A stretch of DNA of 64,000 bases from Pyrobaculum oguniense TE7 (GTDB lineage Archaea > Thermoproteota > Thermoprotei > Thermoproteales > Thermoproteaceae): NCBI GenBank assembly GCA_000247545.1, contig CP003316.1:185233-249232 (forward strand), given 5' to 3'. Under the pieces are notes generated by a model. The model worked only from the letters and a program-made list of their open reading frames with translations, was not told the origin of the DNA and did no database searches. Position numbers and translations under genes: made by a program. Positions within the stretch are counted from its first letter, which is position 1. Each line of letters opens with the position of its first letter. Of this stretch, positions 50,378-58,850 are shown in pieces.

Positions 50378-52297
50378 ATGAGCAAGAGAGTTATATTCCA
50401 CGACTTAGTTACGCTGGAACAAGCTTCGGAGATTTTGCTAAAGTTCGCAAAGCCGCTGGGTGAGGAAGAGGTGGACATCTCGGCATCGTATGGCCGGGTG
50501 CTGGCCCGTGATATTGTTGCGCCTATTGACGTGCCGCCTTTCGACCGCTCTACCGTAGATGGATTTGCCGTGGTGGCCGCGTCCACATATGGGGCTTCTG
50601 AACTTACGCCAGTGGAGCTTAGGCTAGTTGGCAGGGTGGAAGCCGGTGGTTGGCCTCAGGGAGAGGTGAAGGCTGGTGATGCCTACGAGGTGGCAACCGG
50701 CGCACCGATACCCAGGGGTGCAGACTCTGTTGTAATGGTTGAGTACACCCAGGAGAGGGATGGTGTAGTAAGGATTTTCCGACCGGTGGCGCCTGGTGAG
50801 AACTTAATGAGCGCGGGTTCGGACATTTCAGCTGGGGAAGTGGTGCTGAGGCGTTGCACAAGACTCACGGCCAGGGAAATAGGCGTATTGGCCGCGCTAG
50901 GCATGAGGAAGGTAAGAGTCATAAAGAGGCCTAAGGTTGGGATAATTTCGACGGGCAACGAGCTGGTGCCGCCGGGGGAGCCGCTCGGCCTGGGCAAACT
51001 GTACGACGTAAACACCTACACCCTAATAGCGGCTGTTGCAGAAGCCGGCGGAGAGCCGATACCATACGGTATTGTGGAAGATGTAGAAAAAAGCTACCGT
51101 GCCGCGATCGCCAAGGCTCTTTCTGAAACAGACGTGGTTCTCATCAGCGGGGGGACGTCGGCGGGCGTCGCAGACCTCACATACAGAGTACTCGGCGAGT
51201 TGGGCGATGTGCTCTTCCACGGCGTGATGGTCAGGCCAGGGAAGCCCACTCTTGCTGCGGTTGTCAACGGGAAAATAGTCGTCGGTCTGCCGGGGTATCC
51301 CTCCTCTGCCTTGATGATCTTCCACACAATAGTAAGACCCTTCCTTCTAAGACTACAGTGCCTAGAACCTATGCCCCCCGCCGTGTATAAGGCGAGGTTG
51401 GCGTACGGCATAGAGGGGGCAAAGGGAAGGCGTGCTTTATACCCCGTAGTCCTCATCGCGAGGGGTTCTGAGTATAGGGCCTACCCCCTCTACGCGGAGT
51501 CGGGGGCAATATCGGTGCTGGCGAGGGCCGACGGCTACGTAATAGTGCCGGAAAACGTCGAGTTTATGTCAGAGGGGGAGGAGGTGTATGTTTATCTTTT
51601 TGAGAAGTATAAGCCCTCTGACCTCTACTTTATCGGTAGCCACGACCCCCACCTAGACGCGGTGCTAGCCAGGTACAATGTCAAGACTGTATACGTCGGA
51701 TCTTTGGGCGGCCTAATGGCGTTAAAGAGGGGCGAGGCTGACATGGCGGGAACTCACATATACGATCCCGAGACCAACGCCTATAACGTCCCCTACGTTA
51801 AGAAGTTGGGGATTACAAACGTCGCCGTGGTGGGGCTGTATAAGAGGGAGCAGGGGCTAATCGTGAAGAAGGGTAACCCCAAGGGGATAGGGGGAGTTGA
51901 GGACCTTTTGAGAGGCGACGTGGTGTATGTAAATAGACCAAGGGGCACAGGTACGAGGGCCCTCCTAGACTTGCTTCTTTCCGAGCTGGCGGAGAAGATG
52001 AGCACCACGCTTGAGTCGTTGGCTAAAAAAATTAGGGGCTACACCTACGAGGTGAAGACACACACAGCCGTCGCTGCCGCCGTAGCCCAGGGCAGAGCCG
52101 ACGTGGGCCTCGGGGTGAGATACGCCGCCGAGCTCTACGGGCTTGACTTCATACCCATAGGCTGGGAGGAGTACGACATAGTCGTGAGAAAATACGTCTT
52201 AGACAAGGCTATGAAAATTGTAGAGGAGGCCCTTGAGAAACTTCCGCCAGGGTACCAGCCATATGAACACTCAAGAAGAATAAAATTCGAGAATTAG
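50378..52297 (+). CDS. moeA: MoeA-type molybdopterin molybdotransferase fused to a periplasmic-binding-like domain
   Basis: The 639-residue protein has a full MoeA part (about 1-405): DVPPFDRSTVDGFAV, ATGAPIPRGADSVVMVEY, STGNELVPPG, ISGGTSAGVADLTY and VGLPGYPSSALM. About 230 residues follow (SHDPHLDAVLARYNVKTVYV, GTHIYDPETNAYNVPYVK, RPRGTGTRALLDLLL) that match the LysR/PBP-like domain found on some archaeal MoeA proteins and may sense molybdate or tungstate. It inserts the metal into the pterin. It faces a second MoeA on the other strand. Confidence 0.88.
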   Translation: MSKRVIFHDLVTLEQASEILLKFAKPLGEEEVDISASYGRVLARDIVAPIDVPPFDRSTVDGFAVVAASTYGASELTPVELRLVGRVEAGGWPQGEVKAGDAYEVATGAPIPRGADSVVMVEYTQERDGVVRIFRPVAPGENLMSAGSDISAGEVVLRRCTRLTAREIGVLAALGMRKVRVIKRPKVGIISTGNELVPPGEPLGLGKLYDVNTYTLIAAVAEAGGEPIPYGIVEDVEKSYRAAIAKALSETDVVLISGGTSAGVADLTYRVLGELGDVLFHGVMVRPGKPTLAAVVNGKIVVGLPGYPSSALMIFHTIVRPFLLRLQCLEPMPPAVYKARLAYGIEGAKGRRALYPVVLIARGSEYRAYPLYAESGAISVLARADGYVIVPENVEFMSEGEEVYVYLFEKYKPSDLYFIGSHDPHLDAVLARYNVKTVYVGSLGGLMALKRGEADMAGTHIYDPETNAYNVPYVKKLGITNVAVVGLYKREQGLIVKKGNPKGIGGVEDLLRGDVVYVNRPRGTGTRALLDLLLSELAEKMSTTLESLAKKIRGYTYEVKTHTAVAAAVAQGRADVGLGVRYAAELYGLDFIPIGWEEYDIVVRKYVLDKAMKIVEEALEKLPPGYQPYEHSRRIKFEN

Positions 52298-52449
52298 CTA
52301 CTTCATTATCTGTTCCGCAAATTGTTTGGCGTCTGCGTGAACTGGGGGATTTTCTTTATCTTAACCAATTATAAAGCTTTATTAACAAAAATTTAGTACT
52401 GAGATTCATCATGAAACTAATACGCCCCAAGTAAATGTAAGAACTCCTA
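52298..52449. other. intergenic region between convergent moeA genes
   Basis: The stretch contains T-rich blocks (GATTTTCTTTATC and CAAAAATTTAG) that could stop both transcripts. I see no gene. Confidence 0.4.
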
Positions 52450-53697
52450 TTATTTTTCCTCTTCTATGGGGCCGAGCAGTACGATCTCAACCTTGTCACC
52501 CTCGTCGTAGCCTTCTCTGTTTTCCGGTATGATCAAAAGGCCGTTGCCCCTTGTCAGCGTTGACAAAATGCCGCTCCCCGTGACGGCAAGCGGCTCTGCG
52601 TATAGCTCTCTGCCTTGGCGAAAGACCCTGACCCTCACGAAACTTCTCACGTTAATTGGTGTGGTGACTCTCCTCGTCAAAGTGGCCACGGCCACGGGCA
52701 AGGGCTCCTCTCTGGCGCCGACCATGTGGAGAATGACCGGCTTGACGAATACCTCAAAGCCGACAATAGAGGCGACTGGGAAGCCCGAGAGCATAATCAC
52801 CGGCTTTCCCCCCACCACTGCTGCGCTATTAGGTCTCCCAGGCCTAGCGGCTATGCCGTGGATGAGCACCTCCGGCTTAAGGCGCCTTACCGCCTCCACT
52901 ACGTGGTCGGGCTCGCCGACAGAGACGCCGCCAGTTGTTATCACGATATCGAACTTAGCTAGTGCCTCTTTCAAAATGCTGTGTATTGCATCAACGTCGT
53001 CGGGGACTATCCCTAGGTAGGTAGTCTTTACTCCAAGTTCAAGTAGAAGTGCCGTTATTATGTGTCGTGTGCTGTTTATGATCTTGCCGGGAGACGGAGG
53101 CGCATCTTCTAGCTCAACGAGCTCATTTCCTGTGGATACTAGGCCTGCCGTCACTCTGTATACAGGCACCTCTTTAATGCCTAGGGAGGCCAATACGCCG
53201 ACGTCCCACGGCTTAATCCGCCTTCCCCGCTTTAAAACAACTTCTCCTGCCGATACATCCTCTCCCCTGCGCGAGACGTAGTAGTACTGGGGTACTGGCT
53301 TATACACCTCAATGTATTCCCCTCTGTGCGCCGCCTCTTCATATGGCACGACCGCATCTGCGCCATCGGGCAGAGGCGCGCCGGTTGCTATTTCCACCGC
53401 CTCCCCAGGCCCAATGGCGCCGCGGTAGCCGTGGCCCGGTAGCGACTTGCCGACCACCTTTAGCATTATGGGATTTGTCCTTGATGCGCCGATAGTGTCA
53501 ACAGACCTCACCGCAAAACCGTCGAAGGCAGCCCTATCGAATGGCGGCACATCTACAGGCGCAAATATGTCGTGCGCTACGTACAGCCCCACCGACTGGG
53601 GCGTTAGCACTGTGACTACAGAGGGCTTGTGGGCAATGGCGCTGATGACCGCCCTCTGTGCCTCTGCTATTGGCGTCAGTGTCTTAAATCCCTTCAC
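52450..53697 (-). CDS. second MoeA-type molybdopterin molybdotransferase
   Basis: The 415-residue protein has the same MoeA blocks: DVPPFDRAAFDGFAV, ATGAPLPDGADAVVPYEE, STGNELVELED, TTGGVSVGEPDHVVE and MLSGFPVASIVG. It lacks the extra C-terminal domain of its neighbour. Many archaea have two MoeA paralogs, and one model is that they serve molybdenum and tungsten separately; that is inference for this pair. Confidence 0.88.
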   Translation of the reverse strand: MKGFKTLTPIAEAQRAVISAIAHKPSVVTVLTPQSVGLYVAHDIFAPVDVPPFDRAAFDGFAVRSVDTIGASRTNPIMLKVVGKSLPGHGYRGAIGPGEAVEIATGAPLPDGADAVVPYEEAAHRGEYIEVYKPVPQYYYVSRRGEDVSAGEVVLKRGRRIKPWDVGVLASLGIKEVPVYRVTAGLVSTGNELVELEDAPPSPGKIINSTRHIITALLLELGVKTTYLGIVPDDVDAIHSILKEALAKFDIVITTGGVSVGEPDHVVEAVRRLKPEVLIHGIAARPGRPNSAAVVGGKPVIMLSGFPVASIVGFEVFVKPVILHMVGAREEPLPVAVATLTRRVTTPINVRSFVRVRVFRQGRELYAEPLAVTGSGILSTLTRGNGLLIIPENREGYDEGDKVEIVLLGPIEEEK

Positions 53698-53744
53698 AGT
53701 GGGGCAGACGACGCGAATTTATATAGTTGGCATAGTGGTTTAGC

Positions 53745-54749
53745 GTGGATCTCCATCTTATTGAGGCGAGATACCAGCGCGCTGTTTTCAAGGGGAGAAG
53801 CGAGGTTGCGATGAGAGACTTCATGCTCAGATACGGAGAGCGGTGGGAAGAGATATGGGAGGCCTCAAGCGGCGCTTCTGAGGAAGACGTCAAAGCGGCC
53901 GAATACAAAGCAGGCGAGCTTAAGGAGCTGGTGGCCTCGAGGATAGACGATGTAGAAACGGCGGCGCTGTACGCTGCCTATGGTAGGAGTTTGTCTGTGG
54001 AGAGGGAGCTCGAGCTTGGTATGGAGTTGCTGGGTAGGCACAGCGCTTTGGAGAAGCTAATCAGGTGGGGGCTTGTCATGCATTTCAGCGATGAGATCGT
54101 GGCGGCCCCTCCCTACCTGGCGGGCCTCCTCTTAGAGCTGATGCGAAATAGTCCACGCCTAGATGTGGATTTGTGGCAACTGGAGGCATTTGCGCACGAT
54201 CAGCCGTCTTTGGCTTTGCTTGAGGGGCTACTCAGCGGCGAGTTCGACGAGGAGCTACATAGAATTTTCTACGGCGAGGTGCCCAAGGAGCTGAGAATAG
54301 GTAAAATAGCTGTCTATACTCCCGACGTGGGCATCGTGGTGAATCCCGTCTATTCCCCGGAGGAGGTGTTGGAGGTGTTAGTAGAGCTTAAAAGGCGCCG
54401 TGCATACGCTTTGTCGAAAGCGCTGGCGCTACACGGCGAGTACGAGTTCTCCTCGGAAGCGAGGTGTGGTCTGCACTACCTGTCTCTAGACGGCTCTGCC
54501 GAGAAGAGCGGCGTAGTGGCCATATGCCCATGGCTCTCTTACTCCCGCAAGCTGTGGCGGAAACTCCGCAACGTTGTGCTTGTGGTGGAGGGACAGCGAC
54601 CTCCTGGCCTAACTTCCTTCAAAATAGGCGTGGTGTTCATAAAAGGTGGAGAGGCCGAAGTGGTTAAGCCCCAACTACCCTCTAAGCTTCTCGAATATAT
54701 AGTCGATATCCTCTACAGCGCCGGTTTCTTCGTCTCAGAAAGTCAGTAA
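53745..54749 (+). CDS. conserved hypothetical protein
   Basis: The 334-residue, largely helical protein (MDLHLIEARYQRAVFKGRSE) has no signal or membrane segment and no motif I can name. The GTG start lies about 24 bp after a TATA box (ATTTATATAG, centre about 53721). Its 3' end overlaps the convergent amidotransferase frame by 68 bp, or by 15 bp if that gene's frameshift is corrected. Confidence 0.65.
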   Translation: MDLHLIEARYQRAVFKGRSEVAMRDFMLRYGERWEEIWEASSGASEEDVKAAEYKAGELKELVASRIDDVETAALYAAYGRSLSVERELELGMELLGRHSALEKLIRWGLVMHFSDEIVAAPPYLAGLLLELMRNSPRLDVDLWQLEAFAHDQPSLALLEGLLSGEFDEELHRIFYGEVPKELRIGKIAVYTPDVGIVVNPVYSPEEVLEVLVELKRRRAYALSKALALHGEYEFSSEARCGLHYLSLDGSAEKSGVVAICPWLSYSRKLWRKLRNVVLVVEGQRPPGLTSFKIGVVFIKGGEAEVVKPQLPSKLLEYIVDILYSAGFFVSESQ

Positions 54750-55398
54750 CTCTCCTTGCGCCAACTCCTCTCCCTCCACGTCCAAGTATCTGAAGAAGAG
54801 TGGAAGATACAACGGCAGTGTAGTACTTGGCATTTAAAATATACAAGGCGTAGTAGTTGCGGTTGCCCTTATAGCGGGAGTAAGCGAACGCCCGGAGGCT
54901 GGGGTATTCCAAGATGACTACGTTTAGAGCTGTCTTCATGTACAGATTAGCCACATTATCCAGAGCCTTCTCTAGGTCATCCCAGTGGCGGGCGAGGTAC
55001 AAAGCAAGCACGTAGCTGTCTGTATGGCGGTTGGGGTCGATGCCGACTTCGGCGGCGAGGGAGTATTTATCCACAGAGCCGTTGTGGGCGACGAAAATTA
55101 TCCCCCCGTTAGGCAGATGAACCGCGTAGGGATGGGCATGCTCAGCGCCCAGCGGCTCGCCGATGGAGGCAGCCCTTGCGTGCGCTAATACCGCCTCCCA
55201 CATGGGCACGGGGATTGGATCATCCCAAGCCGGTGCGGCGGATTTGTAATACATAAACGAGAGGCGCGTAGCCGCTACGAAGCCCCAACCGTCGCCGTGT
55301 TGCTTTTTCTCGCTTGGTGCGTAGGGGTCGTACCGCGCGGCAAATTTAAGAGCCTTGGAAAGATTTACGGAGCCCTTAGAGAGGTATAGCCTACACAC
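54682..55398 (-). CDS. class II glutamine amidotransferase-like protein with probable 3' frameshift
   Basis: The protein begins MCRLY, putting the nucleophile cysteine at position 2 after Met removal, and has GDGWGF, AHARAAS and FVAHNGSV, typical of YafJ-type class II amidotransferases. Near 54789 the frame appears to shift. In the annotated frame the tail becomes Arg/Gly-rich (ILGRGGRGVGARRV), whereas the neighbouring frame reads YLDVEGEELAQGELLTF and stops at 54735, a more natural end. So one extra base is likely there. Confidence 0.75.
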   Translation of the reverse strand: MCRLYLSKGSVNLSKALKFAARYDPYAPSEKKQHGDGWGFVAATRLSFMYYKSAAPAWDDPIPVPMWEAVLAHARAASIGEPLGAEHAHPYAVHLPNGGIIFVAHNGSVDKYSLAAEVGIDPNRHTDSYVLALYLARHWDDLEKALDNVANLYMKTALNVVILEYPSLRAFAYSRYKGNRNYYALYILNAKYYTAVVSSTLLQILGRGGRGVGARRVTDFLRRRNRRCRGYRLYIREA

Positions 55399-55655
55399 TA
55401 GACGTGAGGTGGGGCGGACTTAACGTGGGACTTAGCCACCACCAACGTGGTAGTTGATCTTATGCCGTCGATCTTCCTGATCTTATCCCTCACAACACTT
55501 CTAATTTTCTCAATATCTGGTGCGTCTATTTTTACCACTATGTCGTAAGGGCCGTAGACGAAGTACACTGCCTTGACCTCTGGTATTGCGGAAAGTTCTT
55601 CCATTATTCTATCTTCGGAGCCTATGTCCACGTTTAAGAATACAACCGCCTCCAT
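55398..55655 (-). CDS. stand-alone RAM (Lrp/AsnC ligand-binding) domain protein
   Basis: The 85-residue protein consists only of the C-terminal effector-binding fold of Lrp/AsnC regulators (VKAVYFVYGPYDIVVKIDA) and has no helix-turn-helix. Such SraA-like proteins bind amino acids and may pair with full-length Lrp proteins. Its TAG overlaps the first base of the downstream amidotransferase GTG by one base. Confidence 0.8.
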   Translation of the reverse strand: MEAVVFLNVDIGSEDRIMEELSAIPEVKAVYFVYGPYDIVVKIDAPDIEKIRSVVRDKIRKIDGIRSTTTLVVAKSHVKSAPPHV

Positions 55656-55685
55656 ATTTTGTAATGTTAATCTATATTTTAAAGC

Positions 55686-55985
55686 TTATCTACCCCTAGA
55701 TTCTAGGTACCGGCGAATAACTACTGCGGTGGATAGATCTACACGATGCTTCTCGGTCAGACCTGTGTCGGTGTCGGTGAATTCAACTACGTATTCTACC
55801 CCTTCTCCCTCGCTTTTATACACCTTTATTAGCGTATTGGGCTTGCACATCGCTGTTAGGGTAGTTGGTGTTTTTTCAACAATTGAGCAATCCACGTATT
55901 TGAAAACCTTAGCCTCCGCAGGGGTTCTGCTAATTGGACCCGCGGGGATCTCTTCGTAATAGTACATTTTTCTCCTTCTGCTCAC
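55686..55985 (-). CDS. conserved hypothetical protein
   Basis: The 99-residue, beta-rich protein (MSRRRKMYYYEEIPAGPISR) has two cysteines and no known motif. GTG 55985 fits a TATA box (TTTATAAAG, centre about 56008); ATG 55967 is an internal alternative. Confidence 0.6.
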   Translation of the reverse strand: MSRRRKMYYYEEIPAGPISRTPAEAKVFKYVDCSIVEKTPTTLTAMCKPNTLIKVYKSEGEGVEYVVEFTDTDTGLTEKHRVDLSTAVVIRRYLESRGR

Positions 55986-56019
55986 GAGGCTTCAAACGTG
56001 GCCCTTTATAAACTTTGAC

Positions 56020-56526
56020 TTACCCCGGCGTGGCGGGCGGCATCACGCGTCTACGCCAGTCGTCTACTATTTCCAATACAATCATGGTTTCAGTTCTTTG
56101 GATATTCGGGTCAGACGCGAGATACGCCACGAGGAAGTTCGACAGTTGTTTAACATCCCTAGACCACACCTTGAAAAGAAGATCATATGGGCCTGTAACT
56201 ACATATGCCTCTTCAACATACGGCAGGCCCCCCTCCCCTTTACACTCTGTAAGAACCTTCTCCGCTACTTCGACTTGAAGCGGCTTAGATTCCCGGGGGG
56301 CAGTGCCCCTTCTAACGCTGACGAGGACAAAAGATAGGAGCCTATAGCCGAGAGCAAAGGGGTTTACCACGGCCTTGTAACCGATGATAACACCGTCGGT
56401 TTCTAGTTTTTTTATCCTCGTCGCTATAGTGGTCTTTGGTCTGCCAACTAGCTCGCTTAGTTCCTGTAAAGTCTTTTTACCATCTTCTTGGAGTGCCATA
56501 ATAAGTTTACGATCTATCTCATCCAT
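56020..56526 (-). CDS. Lrp/AsnC-family transcriptional regulator
   Basis: The 168-residue protein has an N-terminal winged helix-turn-helix (DRKLIMALQEDGKKTLQELS, then VGRPKTTIATRIKKLE) and a C-terminal RAM domain (VEEAYVVTGPYDLLFKVWS). Full-length Lrp proteins bind DNA as multimers and respond to amino acids. The nearby stand-alone RAM protein could join it. Confidence 0.9.
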   Translation of the reverse strand: MDEIDRKLIMALQEDGKKTLQELSELVGRPKTTIATRIKKLETDGVIIGYKAVVNPFALGYRLLSFVLVSVRRGTAPRESKPLQVEVAEKVLTECKGEGGLPYVEEAYVVTGPYDLLFKVWSRDVKQLSNFLVAYLASDPNIQRTETMIVLEIVDDWRRRVMPPATPG

Positions 56527-56621
56527 AGCTTTGTAAAAAATTCCAGTTATATAGATTTCTAAGCATCGGCACCTTATCGGAGTAGTAAAATTTATAATCC
56601 GCGATATGCGCCTTCTTTTTG

Positions 56622-57284
56622 ATGGCTGAAAGGCAGAAGGCAGTGGCTAAGCAGGAGAAGGTCACAATATCGAAAAGAGATCCCTGGGCGTTGAAGAAGT
56701 GGTTCGCAGTTCACGCACCTCCGTATCTCGGCGGAGTTTTTCTAGCCGAGGTGCCGGCCACCGAGGCAGAGAAACTGCTTATGAGAACTCTGGAGGTTTC
56801 GCTTTACGACATTACGAAAGATATCTCGCATTTACCTGTGAAATTGAAATTTCAAATTCACCGTGTTGAGGGGCTAAGGGCACTTACGAGATTCAAAGGC
56901 CTTGAGCTTACCCGAGATTACGTAAAGTCGCTGGTTAGGAAAGGGACAAGCAAAGTCGTGGCGATTACAGAGGTCAAGACCAAAGACGGCATGGTTATGA
57001 GAGTATCTGTTATGGTAATCACCGCCCACAGGCTAGGCACAGCTCAGAAATCTGCTATTCGGAAGAAGACAATTGAGACGCTTCTGAAAAAGGTCTCAGA
57101 AATGGATACGGGCAAGTTTCTAAAAGAAGTGCTAGAGGGGACGCTTGCCGCGGACCTCTTCATAGCGGCGAAAAAAATCGCGCCGTTAAGAAAAGTGGAG
57201 TTCGCCAAAATTAAAGTATTGAAATACCCGCTCGAGGAGGAGCGCGTAGTTGTGAAAGAGGCAGTGGCAGAGGCTACATCATAA
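56622..57284 (+). CDS. rps3ae: 30S ribosomal protein S3Ae (eS1)
   Basis: The 220-residue basic protein has archaeal eS1 blocks: DPWALKKWFAVHAPPYLGG, HLPVKLKFQIHRVEG and VMRVSVMVITAHRLGTAQKS. It binds 16S rRNA near the mRNA exit. ATG 56622 is preferred over TTG 56619 because the TATA box (TTTATAA, centre about 56595) lies 26-27 bp upstream. Confidence 0.93.
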   Translation: MAERQKAVAKQEKVTISKRDPWALKKWFAVHAPPYLGGVFLAEVPATEAEKLLMRTLEVSLYDITKDISHLPVKLKFQIHRVEGLRALTRFKGLELTRDYVKSLVRKGTSKVVAITEVKTKDGMVMRVSVMVITAHRLGTAQKSAIRKKTIETLLKKVSEMDTGKFLKEVLEGTLAADLFIAAKKIAPLRKVEFAKIKVLKYPLEEERVVVKEAVAEATS

Positions 57285-57305
57285 TCTGCAGAACATATCG
57301 ATCTA

Positions 57306-57391
57306 ATGCTTCTTACTAACCTAGATTCAACGGCACGCTTCTTGATGCCCTCTACAAGATCGCCGAACACGGGGGCCAAATAGTGAAATGA
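57306..57391 (+). pseudogene. remnant of a small gene with an internal frameshift
   Basis: ATG 57306 opens MLLTNLDST, and after a one-base shift the reading continues LLDALYKIAEHGGQIVK up to TGA 57389-57391. Each part alone is too short to be a gene, but together they look like the start of a helical domain that was then cut off. The rest of 57392-57474 shows no gene. Confidence 0.35.
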
Positions 57392-57474
57392 AGGTATTAG
57401 GCACTGTACCTACCTCCACTTTTCATTCCGGGAGGCGATAACAGGGCCGCAAAGAGCAGTCTCCTCGACTTAGT

Positions 57475-57999
57475 TTAAGGTCTCTTTAGGCTTTGTATAA
57501 ATTTGTATACAGTACCATGTTTCTTCCCTTCTATTAACATCTCCACTGCCCTCCTAGCTATCTCTACATCCTCTAACTTACCTAGAATAGCCACGTAGGT
57601 GTCGCCGATGACCATAGCCACCTGGGCTAGGTTTTCAATGGTTTTTTTGGCCCTCCCATCTTCTCCTATTATCCTCCCTTTTATACGCCTTAGGTGATTG
57701 GGTTTATCAGTAACTTCCTTGAGATCTATCACAGTTAACACGTACTCATCGCTCTCCAATGCCATGGCCTGGTCAGGTGCGAAGCCAAGAGCCACGGCCT
57801 TGGCCATCTCTCTGACCTTCAAGATGGCGTCTACGGCGGCGTCTGGTCCTGGAGTGAGCTTGATGTATAGTTCCTTCTCATCTAATTCCACCCTTATCCC
57901 GTACCGCCCGTCTGCCATTTTTACAAATTCCCTAGCTGCCCTCAGCCTTTTTGGGTCTATAGGCTGGAGCAATGTGCCTCTCATGTATTCCGAAGCCAC
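57475..57999 (-). CDS. Pno1/Dim2-like KH-domain ribosome assembly factor
   Basis: The protein has two KH-like regions; the second contains RRIKGRIIGEDGRAKKTIE with the GxxG loop. This matches archaeal Dim2/Pno1, which binds the 3' end of 16S rRNA during small-subunit maturation. ATG 58029 is possible (184 residues), but a TATA box lies inside that extended frame, and GTG 57999 (174 residues, MASEYMRGTLLQPID) is about 23 bp from it, so the shorter start is preferred. Confidence 0.85.
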   Translation of the reverse strand: MASEYMRGTLLQPIDPKRLRAAREFVKMADGRYGIRVELDEKELYIKLTPGPDAAVDAILKVREMAKAVALGFAPDQAMALESDEYVLTVIDLKEVTDKPNHLRRIKGRIIGEDGRAKKTIENLAQVAMVIGDTYVAILGKLEDVEIARRAVEMLIEGKKHGTVYKFIQSLKRP

Positions 58000-58015
58000 G
58001 GGGTAATTGGCATAA

Positions 58016-58028
58016 GGATATAAAACCA
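58016..58028. promoter_or_regulatory. single TATA box shared by rio1 and pno1
   Basis: GATATAAAACC (centre about 58022) lies about 22 bp from the rio1 GTG at 58044 and about 23 bp from the pno1 GTG at 57999 on the other strand. One element seems to serve both genes. Confidence 0.6.
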
Positions 58029-58043
58029 TTTAGCGGAGTCTTC

Positions 58044-58850
58044 GTGGGGCGTTTCAGAAGTGAGAAGGACAGCGACTACTACAAAGTACTAGACGATGCC
58101 ATTAATTCCTATACATGGGCCGCAGTTGTAAAACTTCAAGAGAGGAAAGTTATCGACGAGGTCTTGGGCCCAATAGGCCAAGGGAAGGAGGCTAAGATAG
58201 TATTAGCCAAACGTCACGATGGCTCCTACGCCGTTTTGAAAATCTTCTACCCAGTCCCTGTGAGGTTTACTAAAAGCAGATACGGCTACATATTCGGCGA
58301 CCCACGTTTTAGGAATTTAAAAATCAGCGATCAGCTACACCTCGTAGAGATCTGGTGCAGAAAGGAATACGGCAACCTCTCCCGCGCCTACGAAGCTGGG
58401 GTTCAAGTGCCGAGGCCCTATGGCTTTTATAGAAACGTCATGGTGATGCAGTTTATCGGAGTAGGAAACATGCCAGCTCCCCGGCTTGAGGAGGTGGGAC
58501 TCAACAATTTGGATGACCCACAGGCCGTGTTTTACGAAATACTAAAAAACTTAGAGAAGACATACATAGCCGCTGGCCTTGTCCACGGAGATCTCAGCCC
58601 CTTCAATGTATTGTACGACGGGGAAAAGCCTTGGATTATAGACTGGGGCTCTGCTGTGCGTCGCGGACACCCCAAGGAGCATGAATACCTGAGAAGAGAT
58701 GTCGAGAGAATTCTACAGTTTTTCAAAAACCCGTTAGATCCTCACTATCTGTTTAAGAGACTTGTAGAGAGAGGCTCCTACAGAGGTCCCCTAGATGTAG
58801 ACCAGGAGGGCTGGCTCCTAGTAGGAGGGAAGAGGCTTCTAGACGACTAG
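58044..58850 (+). CDS. rio1: RIO1-type atypical protein kinase
   Basis: The 268-residue protein has the RIO kinase core: GPIGQGKEAKIVLAK as nucleotide loop, YAVLKIF with the ATP lysine, GLVHGDLSPFNVLYD as catalytic loop and WIIDWGSAV with the metal aspartate. Rio1 acts in the last steps of small-subunit maturation, the same pathway as Pno1 next door. The frame opens at 57972, but that would overlap pno1 and the TATA box; GTG 58044 fits leaderless transcription. The 3' end overlaps iorB by 12 bp. Confidence 0.9.
   Translation: MGRFRSEKDSDYYKVLDDAINSYTWAAVVKLQERKVIDEVLGPIGQGKEAKIVLAKRHDGSYAVLKIFYPVPVRFTKSRYGYIFGDPRFRNLKISDQLHLVEIWCRKEYGNLSRAYEAGVQVPRPYGFYRNVMVMQFIGVGNMPAPRLEEVGLNNLDDPQAVFYEILKNLEKTYIAAGLVHGDLSPFNVLYDGEKPWIIDWGSAVRRGHPKEHEYLRRDVERILQFFKNPLDPHYLFKRLVERGSYRGPLDVDQEGWLLVGGKRLLDD

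Noticed and set aside
57044..57379. 111-codon minus frame antisense to the S3Ae end
   Set aside because: The first 30 residues look protein-like, but most of the frame is Ser/Thr-rich antisense of the S3Ae gene, with no promoter at the right distance.
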